Origin: SZAS-103 sp043747745
GTDB taxonomy: Bacteria > Pseudomonadota > Gammaproteobacteria > Xanthomonadales > Xanthomonadaceae
Assembly: GCA_043747745.1 (NCBI GenBank)
Contig: JAYTOP010000035.1
Coordinates: 15,462-79,461 of the forward strand
Length of the DNA: 64,000 nt
Direction: 5' to 3'
Positions 1 to 8,008 of this stretch are shown here, piece by piece. The notes below the pieces were generated by a model. That model was not told the DNA's origin and made no database searches. It saw only the letters and a list, made by a program, of their open reading frames with translations. The number at the start of each line of letters is the position of its first letter. Within the stretch, counting starts at the first letter, position 1. The translations under genes and the position numbers were made by a program.

Positions 1-1
1 G

Positions 2-1255
2 GCTGCCGACGACGAACAGATTCCTGAAATCTTCAAGCGCTTCTTCGGCAATCCGCAGATGCCGATGCCTCGCGACGACGAGGGCACCGCGCTTGGCAGC
101 GGTTTCCTGATCTCGGCCGACGGCAAGATCCTGACCAATCACCACGTCGTGGATGGTGCCGATCGGGTGATCGTGCATCTCGCCGACCGTCGCGAATTCA
201 CCGCGAAGGTGATTGGCAGCGACCCGATGTCGGATGTCGCATTGCTGAAAGTGCAGGCGACCGACCTGCCGTATCTGAAGCTTGCCGATGCGAAATCGCT
301 CAAGCCAGGACAATGGGTCGTGGCGATCGGCTCGCCGTTCGGTCTGGATCACTCGGTGACGGCTGGCATCGTCAGCGCGGTCGGTCGGCGCTCGCTCGAC
401 CCGGGCCAGCAATACGTGCCCTTCATCCAGACCGACGTGCCGATCAACCGTGGCAATTCGGGCGGTCCGCTGCTGAACACGCGCGGCGAAGTGGTCGGCA
501 TCAACTCGCAGATCTTCAGCAATTCCGGCGGCTACATGGGCGTGAGTTTTGCGATTCCGATCGAGACTGCGATGAGCGCCGTGCAGCAGTTGCAGGCGAC
601 CGGCAAGGTCAGTCGCGGCGTGCTCGGCGTGCGCATCCAGGAAGTCACTGGCCAGCTCGCGAACGCGATGGGCTTGTCGCGCACCGGCGGCGCGCTGGTC
701 GCTGAAGTCGAGCCTGGCAGCGCGGCCGCAAAGGCTGGTGTGAAGGCCGGCGATCTGATCACCGCATTCAATGGTGCGGAGATCGTCAGTTCGTCCGACC
801 TGCCACCGCTGGTCGGGTCGTTGCCGCCAGGCAGCCGCGCGAAGCTCAGATTGCAGCGCGATGGCAAGGTGCTGGAAGTGCCGGTCGTGCTCGACAACCT
901 GGCCGATTCCACCGCAGCAACTACGGTGTTGCCGACTGCTGGCAAGGAGCATGTCGCGAACGGCACCGAGAGTCTCGGCCTAGCCGTGCAGGAGATCGCT
1001 CCGGCGCAGCGCAAGACCATGAAGCTGGAAGCCGGGCAGGGCGTGCTGGTCGCGCGCGTCGTGGGCGATGCAGCGCGCCGCGCGGGCGTGCAACCGGGGG
1101 ACGTGGTGCTGCGGGTCGGCAATCACGAGATCGGCAACATCGCGGCGTTCAGCGCCGCGGCTGCGCAGGCAAAACCGGGCGATACCCTGATGCTGCTCGT
1201 GCGCCGCAATGAACAGACGCAGTTCATCGCGCTTGGGCCGATCGAGAAGGGCTGA
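2..1255 (+). CDS. mucD: DegP/MucD-type periplasmic serine endoprotease, 5' end outside window
   Basis: This is an HtrA-family protease that degrades or refolds misfolded envelope proteins in the periplasm. The frame is open from base 2, so the signal peptide and start lie upstream. The trypsin-like domain shows the triad: His in TNHHVVDGAD, Asp in SDVALLK and Ser in RGNSGGPL. Two PDZ domains follow (about window codons 220-300 and 330-410), the second with the ligand-loop-like sequence GVLVARV. Two PDZ domains fit DegP, DegQ and MucD; the position directly before lepA fits MucD of pseudomonads and xanthomonads. The family name is certain; the choice of MucD over DegP is inferred from context. 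Confidence 0.93.
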   Translation, partial: AADDEQIPEIFKRFFGNPQMPMPRDDEGTALGSGFLISADGKILTNHHVVDGADRVIVHLADRREFTAKVIGSDPMSDVALLKVQATDLPYLKLADAKSLKPGQWVVAIGSPFGLDHSVTAGIVSAVGRRSLDPGQQYVPFIQTDVPINRGNSGGPLLNTRGEVVGINSQIFSNSGGYMGVSFAIPIETAMSAVQQLQATGKVSRGVLGVRIQEVTGQLANAMGLSRTGGALVAEVEPGSAAAKAGVKAGDLITAFNGAEIVSSSDLPPLVGSLPPGSRAKLRLQRDGKVLEVPVVLDNLADSTAATTVLPTAGKEHVANGTESLGLAVQEIAPAQRKTMKLEAGQGVLVARVVGDAARRAGVQPGDVVLRVGNHEIGNIAAFSAAAAQAKPGDTLMLLVRRNEQTQFIALGPIEKG

Positions 1256-1350
1256 TTCGAGTGAGGCCGGGCTGGCGGTGCCGATCTGCCCCGGATTGTC
1301 CCGACCCATGCGCTGGCGAAGTGTGAATCGGGGCGATGATCTGGTTGGTG

Positions 1351-1359
1351 TGCGATAAT
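1351..1359 (+). promoter_or_regulatory. possible extended -10 promoter before lepA
   Basis: TGC-GATAAT (TGn plus a -10 hexamer with five of six consensus bases) lies in the 188-base gap between the protease and lepA, 85 bases before the lepA start. No convincing -35 box is visible, which is acceptable for an extended -10 promoter. The lepA-lepB-rnc-era genes may therefore have their own promoter. Confidence 0.35.
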
Positions 1360-1443
1360 TGGGCGTTAACTTGCCTGTAGATCAGGTCCACCGCTGCGCA
1401 GGCCTTGCTGGCCGCGCCGGCCATTAGCGTGCAGCCAGCCTCA

Positions 1444-3237
1444 ATGCAATTCATCCGCAACTTCTCGATCATCGCCCACATCGACCACGGCAAGTCCACG
1501 CTCGCGGACCGCATCATCCAGCTTTGCGGCGGACTTGAAGCACGCGAGATGGAGGCGCAGGTGCTCGATTCGAACCCGATCGAGCGCGAGCGCGGCATCA
1601 CGATCAAGGCGCAGTCGGTGTCGCTGCCGTACACCGCGCGCGATGGTCAGACCTACCAGCTCAACTTCATCGATACCCCCGGCCACGTCGACTTCAGCTA
1701 CGAAGTGTCGCGTTCGCTCGCGGCCTGCGAAGGCGCGTTGCTGGTCGTCGATGCGGCGCAGGGCGTCGAGGCCCAATCCGTCGCGAACTGCTACACCGCG
1801 GTCGAGATGGGCCTCGAAGTCGTCCCGGTCATCAACAAGATCGACTTGCCGACCGCCGACATCGAGAAGGTCAAGGGCGAGATCGAGGCGGTGATCGGCA
1901 TCCATGCCGACGACGCGGTCGCGATCAGTGCGAAGACCGGCCTCAACGTGGTCGAGGTGCTCGAAGCGATCGTGCAGCGCATTCCGCCGCCGAAGCCGCG
2001 CGACACCGACCGCTTGCAGGCGCTGATCATCGATTCGTGGTTCGACAACTACCTTGGCGTGGTGTCGCTGGTGCGCGTGATGCAGGGCGAGATCAAGGCC
2101 GGCGACAAGATCCTGGTGATGTCGACAGGGCGCACGCATTTGGTGGACAAGGTCGGCGTGTTCACGCCCAAGCTCAAGGAGCTGAAGAAGCTTGGCGGCG
2201 GTGAGGTCGGCTGGATCAACGCCACGATCAAGGACGTGCATGGCGCGCCGGTAGGAGACACGCTGACGCTTGCGAGCCTGCCCGCTGCGGAACCGCTTCC
2301 GGGTTTCCAGGAAATGAAGCCGCGCGTGTTCGCGGGCCTGTTTCCGGTCGAAACCGACGAATACCCGGCGTTGCGCGAGGCGCTGGAAAAACTCAAGCTC
2401 AACGATGCCGCGCTGCGTTTCGAGCCGGAAAGTTCCGAGGCGATGGGCTTCGGTTTCCGTTGCGGTTTCCTCGGCATGCTGCACATGGAGATCGTGCAGG
2501 AACGACTCGAACGCGAGTACGACCTCAACCTCGTCACCACCGCACCGACGGTCGTGTACGAAGTCCTCAGGACTGATGGCACTGTCCTGACCCTCGACAA
2601 CCCGGCCAAGCTGCCTCCGGTGAACATGATCGAGGAGGTGCGCGAGCCGATCATCCTTGCAACGATCCTCACGCCGCAGGAGCATGTCGGCAGCGTGATC
2701 AAGCTCTGCGAGGAAAAGCGCGGCGTGCAGCAGGGCATCCTCTATCTGGGCGACCAGGTGCAGATCAGCTACGAATTGCCGATGGCCGAAGTGGTGCTGG
2801 ATTTCTTCGACCGACTGAAGTCGGTCAGCCGCGGCTATGCATCGCTCGATTACCATTTCCTCCGTTTCGATGCTGGTCCGTTCGTGCGTGTCGATGTGTT
2901 GATCAATGGCGACAAGGTCGATGCGATGAGCTTGATCGTGCACCGTTCGCACGCCGACCGTCGTGGTCGCGAGATCACCGAGAAGATGAAGGAACTGATT
3001 CCGCGGCAGATGTTCGACGTCGCGATCCAGTCAGCAGTCGGCGCGCAGATCATCGCGCGCACCACGGTCAAGGCGATGCGCAAGAACGTGCTCGCGAAGT
3101 GCTATGGCGGTGATGCGTCGCGCAAGAAAAAGTTGCTGGAAAAACAGAAGGCCGGCAAGAAGCGCATGAAGCAGGTCGGCAAGGTCGACATTCCGCAGGA
3201 AGCCTTCCTCGCGGTGCTGCAGGTGGATTCAAATTAG
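1444..3237 (+). CDS. lepA: elongation factor 4 (LepA), ribosome back-translocating GTPase
   Basis: LepA is a ribosome-associated GTPase related to EF-G that acts on stalled or mistranslocated ribosomes. The G motifs are all present: AHIDHGKST (G1), DTPGH (G3) and NKID (G4), followed by the EF-G-like domains and the LepA-specific C-terminal domain with its basic tail. The start chosen, MQFIRNFSIIAHIDHG, gives 597 residues, the usual family length; the frame is open 13 codons further upstream but that extension has no family resemblance. The gene heads the lepA-lepB-DUF4845-rnc-era block. Confidence 0.97.
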   Translation: MQFIRNFSIIAHIDHGKSTLADRIIQLCGGLEAREMEAQVLDSNPIERERGITIKAQSVSLPYTARDGQTYQLNFIDTPGHVDFSYEVSRSLAACEGALLVVDAAQGVEAQSVANCYTAVEMGLEVVPVINKIDLPTADIEKVKGEIEAVIGIHADDAVAISAKTGLNVVEVLEAIVQRIPPPKPRDTDRLQALIIDSWFDNYLGVVSLVRVMQGEIKAGDKILVMSTGRTHLVDKVGVFTPKLKELKKLGGGEVGWINATIKDVHGAPVGDTLTLASLPAAEPLPGFQEMKPRVFAGLFPVETDEYPALREALEKLKLNDAALRFEPESSEAMGFGFRCGFLGMLHMEIVQERLEREYDLNLVTTAPTVVYEVLRTDGTVLTLDNPAKLPPVNMIEEVREPIILATILTPQEHVGSVIKLCEEKRGVQQGILYLGDQVQISYELPMAEVVLDFFDRLKSVSRGYASLDYHFLRFDAGPFVRVDVLINGDKVDAMSLIVHRSHADRRGREITEKMKELIPRQMFDVAIQSAVGAQIIARTTVKAMRKNVLAKCYGGDASRKKKLLEKQKAGKKRMKQVGKVDIPQEAFLAVLQVDSN

Positions 3238-3377
3238 GAATTGTTCGTGCCGGGATGCGTCATGCCGCAGGTGACTATGGCCCCTCTGCACCATCGGCTT
3301 CGCAGGTGGTCCTCCCCTCTCCGGTGGGAGCGGGACGTCTGCATCGCTTCGAGACTTCATTTTTGATTGGGAATTGG

Positions 3378-4415
3378 ATGAGATACGACTTCGCCTTGCT
3401 GTTCACCGCGCTTACCGTGCTCACTGGTGCGATCTGGTTGCTCGACAGCCTGTTATTCGCGCGCGCGCGCCGCAGGGCGATGGCCGAGGAACATGCTGCG
3501 CTGGACAAGCGACTGGACGCCGATGCCGAGCGCGTGCGCGATTTGATCCGTGAGAACAGGATCTCTGGCGCTGAGGTCACGCGGAGTCCAGCGGCTATCG
3601 GCATTCGTATCGACGATCCCGCCGTTGCCGGAAAGCTCGGTGCACTGATCGCAGGCAACATGCCGGAACTCGATGTCAAACCGACGGACCCGGGGCTGGA
3701 GGCCAGCATGCGTCCGACCGGACGGGAGCGACGCGAACCTGTGCTGGTCGAGTACGCGCGTTCGCTGTTCCCGGTGATCCTGGTCATCCTGTTGGTGCGT
3801 TCATTCCTCGGTGAGCCCTACCGCATTCCGTCCGCTTCGATGATGCCGAACCTGCTGATCGGCGACTTCATCCTGGTCAACAAGTACGCCTACGGCCTGC
3901 GCCTGCCGGTGCTGGACACCAAGATAGTGAAGGTTGGCGAGCCCCAGCGCGGCGACGTGATCGTGTTCCATCCGCCGATGGCCACCAATGAGAACGAGGT
4001 CTGGATCAAGCGCGTCATCGGACTTCCCGGCGATGTGATCAGCTACGACAACTACCAGCTGACGATCAATGGCCAGCCGGTGAGTACCGACACGGTCGGC
4101 CCGTACATCGGGCAGGGCAGTGGGCGCAACATGACTGGTTTTCAGGTCGTGCGTGAGGTGTTGCCGGAGCGTACCCATACCGTGCTGGAGTCAGGTTTCC
4201 CGCGTGGGGATGGCAACGGAACGTGGACGGTGCCAGCGGGCCACTATTTCATGATGGGCGACAACCGCGATGACAGCGAGGACAGCCGCTACTGGTTACC
4301 CAGCCACTTCCTGCCCGAGCGGAATATCGTCGGCAAAGCGGTGCTGGTCTGGATGAACCTCGACTGGGACGCCAAGAAGGTGGACAGTTCGCGGATTGGT
4401 ACTATCATTCGCTGA
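3378..4415 (+). CDS. lepB: signal peptidase I
   Basis: LepB is the inner-membrane serine protease that removes signal peptides from exported proteins. The N-terminus has one membrane segment (about residues 5-25) and a second one just before the catalytic Ser of the SASMMPNLLIGD motif. The general-base Lys is in KRVIGLPGD, and the signature GDNRDDSEDSRYW follows. The start MRYDFALLFTAL gives 345 residues; the frame is open for 41 codons upstream but that stretch has no membrane or family features. It sits 140 bases after lepA and 27 bases before the DUF4845 gene. Confidence 0.95.
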   Translation: MRYDFALLFTALTVLTGAIWLLDSLLFARARRRAMAEEHAALDKRLDADAERVRDLIRENRISGAEVTRSPAAIGIRIDDPAVAGKLGALIAGNMPELDVKPTDPGLEASMRPTGRERREPVLVEYARSLFPVILVILLVRSFLGEPYRIPSASMMPNLLIGDFILVNKYAYGLRLPVLDTKIVKVGEPQRGDVIVFHPPMATNENEVWIKRVIGLPGDVISYDNYQLTINGQPVSTDTVGPYIGQGSGRNMTGFQVVREVLPERTHTVLESGFPRGDGNGTWTVPAGHYFMMGDNRDDSEDSRYWLPSHFLPERNIVGKAVLVWMNLDWDAKKVDSSRIGTIIR

Positions 4416-4442
4416 CATTCAGATCGGGAAGGGGATACGCAG

Positions 4443-4826
4443 ATGCGCCGCGCACAACAAGGTTTGACTCTGATCGGTTTCATCATGGTGCTGATCGTCC
4501 TCGGCTGCGTCGCCTACCTCGCGATGCGGTTGATCCCGATGTACACCGAGTATTTCGGCGTCGTGAAGGCACTCGAAAGCACAGTGAAAGACCCGGGAAT
4601 CACGACCGCCGACGAATACACCCTGCGCGACAAGATCTCGCGTCATTTCGAGACTGGATACGTCCATTCGATCCAGCCGAAAGACATCAAGGTCACGCAC
4701 GCGCAGGATGGCCTGAAGCTGGCTGTCGATTACGAAGTGCGCGAGCCATTGGTCTACAATATTTTTCTGGTCGGACATTTCGAGAAGACCGTGAGTACAT
4801 CACCAGGCAAGGCCGGTGACCAATGA
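4443..4826 (+). CDS. DUF4845 single-pass membrane protein
   Basis: This 127-residue protein has an N-terminus resembling a type IV pilin start: a short basic stretch, then GLTLIGFIMVLIVLGCVAYLA, one hydrophobic segment. A small periplasmic domain follows. DUF4845 proteins lie almost invariably between lepB and rnc in gammaproteobacteria, but no function is established. A purine-rich site (GGGAAGGGG) lies just upstream of the ATG. The 3' end overlaps the rnc start by 11 bases, implying coupled translation. Confidence 0.88.
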   Translation: MRRAQQGLTLIGFIMVLIVLGCVAYLAMRLIPMYTEYFGVVKALESTVKDPGITTADEYTLRDKISRHFETGYVHSIQPKDIKVTHAQDGLKLAVDYEVREPLVYNIFLVGHFEKTVSTSPGKAGDQ

Positions 4827-5499
4827 TCCCTGGCAGCATGCTTTTACCGATCAGGGTCTGCTGCGGCAGGCACTGACCCATCGCAGCGTCGGGCCGCGCC
4901 ATAACGAGCGGCTCGAGTTCCTGGGCGATGCGCTGGTCAATCTGTTCGTCGCCGATGCGCTGTATCAGCGCTGGCCAAAGGCCGACGAAGGCGCCTTGAC
5001 GCGCGCACGCGCGGAACTGGTGCGTGAATCGGCGCTGGCCGGGTTGGCGCGCAATATGCAACTAGGCGCGCATCTGCTGCTGGGCCCTGGTGAACTCAAG
5101 AGCGGTGGTCATCGCCGCGATTCGATCCTGGCCGATACGCTGGAGGCGCTGGTCGCAGCGATTTATTTGGATGCCGGCTATGCGGCGTGCCGCGACACGG
5201 TGCTGCCGTGGTTTCAGTCCGGCATCGATGCGTTGCCGTCGGGCAAGGTCGGCAAGGACGCCAAGACCCGCGTGCAGGAGTGGCTGCAGGCGCGCCAGTT
5301 GTCATTACCGGAGTACGAACTGATCGAGACCATGGGCGAGCAACACGAGCGCAGCTTCCGCATTTGCGCGAGCACGCGCGACCCGGCGCTGCAGGCCGAA
5401 GGCGTCGGCAACTCGCGACGCACAGCCGAACAACAGGCGGCTGCCACATTGCTGGAGGAACTGTTGGGAAGTGCAGCCAGGGAGCAGGCCGGTGGTTGA
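4816..5499 (+). CDS. rnc: ribonuclease III
   Basis: RNase III cleaves double-stranded RNA in rRNA processing and mRNA turnover. The catalytic signature ERLEFLGDALVNLFVADALY is at about residues 30-50, and the second acidic cluster is DTLEALVAAIYLDAGY near residue 110. The C-terminal double-stranded RNA-binding domain starts around KDAKTRVQEWLQ. Translation begins at GTG (MTNDPWQ), inside the end of the DUF4845 gene. The length of 227 residues is typical. Its stop overlaps the era start by eight bases. Confidence 0.96.
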   Translation: MTNDPWQHAFTDQGLLRQALTHRSVGPRHNERLEFLGDALVNLFVADALYQRWPKADEGALTRARAELVRESALAGLARNMQLGAHLLLGPGELKSGGHRRDSILADTLEALVAAIYLDAGYAACRDTVLPWFQSGIDALPSGKVGKDAKTRVQEWLQARQLSLPEYELIETMGEQHERSFRICASTRDPALQAEGVGNSRRTAEQQAAATLLEELLGSAAREQAGG

Positions 5500-6382
5500 A
5501 CCCTATCGCGCAGGAACCGTCGCAGTACTCGGCCGTCCGAACGTCGGAAAATCCACCCTCGTCAACGCGCTGGTCGGAGCGCGGGTGAGCATCGTGTCGC
5601 CGAAAGCGCAGACCACCCGGCATCGGCTGCTCGGGATCGCGAGTTTCCCCGAAGGCCAGTTGCTGCTCGTCGATACGCCAGGCATCCATGGGGCGCAGAC
5701 GCGCGCGATCAACCGCTACATGAATCGCGCGGCGCGCGGCGCCCTGGCAGGCGTGGACGCCGCGCTGCTGGTGATCGAAGCCGGTCGCTGGAATACCGAT
5801 GACGACCTGGCTTATGCGGCGTTGACCGATGCGGGCGTGCCGACCTTGCTGGTCATCAACAAGATCGATCGGATCAAGCTCAAACAGGAACTGCTGCCGT
5901 TCATTACCGAATGCACGAAGGACCGCAAGTTCACCGCCGTGCATCTGCTGTCCGCGCTCAAGCGCAAGGGTCTGGAGCCGCTGGTTCGCGAACTGATCGC
6001 GCTGATGCCCGAGTCCGAACCGTTCTACGCCGAAGACGAAATCACCGACCGCAGCCAGCGTTTCCTTGCGGCCGAACTCGTGCGCGAGCAGTTGATGTTG
6101 CGGCTCGGTGAGGAAGTGCCGTATTCGGCGACGGTGTCGATCGACCGTTTCGACGAGGACGGCGCCATGCTGCGGATCGCCGCGACGGTCTGGGTCGAAC
6201 GCGAAGGCCAGAAGGCGATCGTGGTCGGCAAGGGCGGCGAAAGCATGAAGCAGATCGGTCGCGCCTCGCGCGAAAACATGGAGCGTCTGTTCGGCCGCAA
6301 GGTTTTCCTTGAAACCTGGTGCAAGGTGCGCGAAGGCTGGGCCGACGACGTCAACGCGCTGATCCAGTTTGGGTATGAGTGA
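5492..6382 (+). CDS. era: GTPase Era, 16S rRNA-binding assembly factor
   Basis: Era binds the 3' end of 16S rRNA and controls 30S maturation. GTPase motifs are GRPNVGKS (G1), DTPG (G3) and NKID (G4). The KH domain near residues 215-285 includes the VVGKGGESMKQIG loop. I chose the GTG at 5492 (V-V-E-P-Y) because GGGAG lies 9-13 bases upstream; a GTG at 5471 in the same frame would add seven residues. Either start overlaps rnc. The protein is about 296 residues. Confidence 0.95.
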   Translation: MVEPYRAGTVAVLGRPNVGKSTLVNALVGARVSIVSPKAQTTRHRLLGIASFPEGQLLLVDTPGIHGAQTRAINRYMNRAARGALAGVDAALLVIEAGRWNTDDDLAYAALTDAGVPTLLVINKIDRIKLKQELLPFITECTKDRKFTAVHLLSALKRKGLEPLVRELIALMPESEPFYAEDEITDRSQRFLAAELVREQLMLRLGEEVPYSATVSIDRFDEDGAMLRIAATVWVEREGQKAIVVGKGGESMKQIGRASRENMERLFGRKVFLETWCKVREGWADDVNALIQFGYE

Positions 6383-6393
6383 AGGCGGCGTGT

Positions 6394-6507
6394 GGGGGCT
6401 AGGGTCTGGAGGCTTGGGAACGTGCTTCCAGCTTCGCGTCTGTTCGCAAGCCGAAAGATCTGGGCTCGCATCGCCTCGTTTTTTACCAGCCCCCAGACCC
6501 TAACCCC
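6394..6507. repeat. inverted-repeat element between era and recO
   Basis: The left arm 6394-6409 (GGGGGCTAGGGTCTGG) pairs with 6493-6507 (CCAGACCCTAACCCC) with one mismatch, across an 83-base loop. The right arm runs on as a C-rich tract up to the recO start codon. The layout resembles REP/MITE-type palindromes common in xanthomonad intergenic DNA. Confidence 0.75.
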
Positions 6508-6521
6508 TAGCCCCACCCCCC

Positions 6522-7286
6522 ATGCGCATCCTCGGCCAGCCCGCGATCGTGTTGCACGCGACGCGCTGGCGCGAGAGCAGCCTTTTGCTTGAACTTTTCA
6601 CCCACGAGCACGGCCGCATCGGCGTCGTCGCGCGCGGCGTGCAAGGCCCGAAACGGCAGCCGCTGCGCGCCGCCTTGCAACCCTTGCAACGCATCCGCGT
6701 GGACTACCTGCAGCGTGGCGAGCTCGCGCAGTTGCGCCACGCCGAAGCCAGCGGTCATGCGCCTGCGCTGGTCGGTGATGCGCTGCTCGCCGGTTTCTAT
6801 CTCAGCGAACTCGCGTTGCGCCTTCTGCCGCGCAACGATGCGCATCCGCAACTATTCCTGCGTTTCGCGGACGCGCTGGATGAGTTGTCCGCCACGCCGT
6901 CGCTTGCGTGGACATTGCGTCGCTTCGAACGCGACTTGCTCGACGCGCTCGGCTATGCGCTGGATCTGCAGCACGATGCCGACGACGCACCACTGGACGC
7001 GAATGCGCGCTATCGCATCGATCCGGAACGCGGTCTGTGGCGTGTGCGCGATGCAGCAACGCTCAACAGCGGTGCGTTCGGCGGCGATGCGTTGCTCGCG
7101 TTGGCCGGAAATGCGATGCCGTCCGATATGCAATTGCGCGAACAACGCATCGCGCTGCGCACGCTGATCGCGCACCATCTGGGTACGCGTGGACTGCGTT
7201 CGTGGGGTTTGCTTGCGGAATTCGCGCGATTGCGCCCGGACCCATCTGTGGCGGGAGACCAGCCTGGCACTCAGCGTCGCGATTGA
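6522..7286 (+). CDS. recO: DNA repair protein RecO
   Basis: RecO acts with RecF and RecR to load RecA on SSB-coated gaps. The N-terminal OB-fold reads QPAIVLHATRWRESSLLLELFTHEHGRIGVVARG (first part shown as VLHATRWRESSLLLELFT), followed by the helical domain; there are 254 residues. No zinc-ribbon cysteines are seen, as in many gammaproteobacterial RecO proteins. The bases before the ATG are CCCCACCCCCC, the end of the repeat element, so no Shine-Dalgarno site is visible. The last 16 bases overlap, tail to tail, the receiver-Hpt gene on the other strand. Confidence 0.93.
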   Translation: MRILGQPAIVLHATRWRESSLLLELFTHEHGRIGVVARGVQGPKRQPLRAALQPLQRIRVDYLQRGELAQLRHAEASGHAPALVGDALLAGFYLSELALRLLPRNDAHPQLFLRFADALDELSATPSLAWTLRRFERDLLDALGYALDLQHDADDAPLDANARYRIDPERGLWRVRDAATLNSGAFGGDALLALAGNAMPSDMQLREQRIALRTLIAHHLGTRGLRSWGLLAEFARLRPDPSVAGDQPGTQRRD

Positions 7287-7975
7287 GCCGCAGCAAGTAC
7301 TTCGGCGACTTGCTCGCGAAAATGCTGGGCGCGCTCCGGATCGAGCGGCGCTTCATGCAGGCCGCGCACCGCATCGAGCAATCGCGCGCTGCCGACGAAA
7401 CCGCAACTCGCCTTGAGTCGATGCATTTCCGCGTATGCGCCATCCGCATCGCCTGCGGCAACGGCTCGCAGGATCGTTTCGGCCTGCGTCGGCAACTCGG
7501 CGACGAACAGCCCGCGCAAGGCGCGCATCGTAGAGACGTTTCCGCCCAGCGCCTGCAGCGCACGCACATCGTCCCAGACCAGCGCATCGCGATCGTCGCT
7601 GGGCGCAATCGCGCCGAGCGCGCGCCGGACCGCTGCGTGCAACGCGAGGATGCTCAAGGGTTTTTGCAGAACTTCGGCAAAGCCCACTGCCTGCAGGCGA
7701 TCGAGGCGCTCGCGCTGCACCTCGGCGGTCAGGCACAGCGCGGGCACATCGGGATGCAATGCGCGCAGGTCGTGCAGAAGTTGTTCGCCGCTCGAGTCCG
7801 GCAGGTTCGCATCGAGCAGCCACAATGCATAGGAATGCTCCCGCGCCAACGCCAGCGCGTGCGCTGCATCGTTCGCGGTATCCACGACGGTCGCAGTCAG
7901 CGACTCCAGCGCGTGGTTCAGGAAACCACGACTGATCGCGTCGTCTTCGACCAACAGCAAGCGATTGGGGTTCAT
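7271..7975 (-). CDS. receiver-Hpt phosphorelay protein
   Basis: The N-terminal receiver domain (MNPNRLLLVEDD, phospho-acceptor Asp in LWLLDANLP near residue 54, conserved Lys in LQKPLS) is followed by a histidine phosphotransfer domain whose phospho-accepting His is in EMHRLKASCGFVG near residue 190. Such REC-Hpt proteins pass phosphate from a hybrid kinase to a final regulator. No kinase is adjacent. The start chosen gives 234 residues and lies 33 bases from the divergent YdbH-like gene. The upstream open frame is antisense to that gene and was not included. Confidence 0.85.
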   Translation of the reverse strand: MNPNRLLLVEDDAISRGFLNHALESLTATVVDTANDAAHALALAREHSYALWLLDANLPDSSGEQLLHDLRALHPDVPALCLTAEVQRERLDRLQAVGFAEVLQKPLSILALHAAVRRALGAIAPSDDRDALVWDDVRALQALGGNVSTMRALRGLFVAELPTQAETILRAVAAGDADGAYAEMHRLKASCGFVGSARLLDAVRGLHEAPLDPERAQHFREQVAEVLAAAQSRR

Positions 7976-8008
7976 GGCGACCGGGATGGATGGCACACTG
8001 CGGACAGC

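Noticed and set aside
1441..2952. 503-codon - strand frame
   Set aside because: Shadow of lepA.
6908..8008. Upstream half of the long frame containing the YdbH-like gene
   Set aside because: It overlaps recO and is antisense to the receiver-Hpt gene; a signal peptide begins only after 8009.
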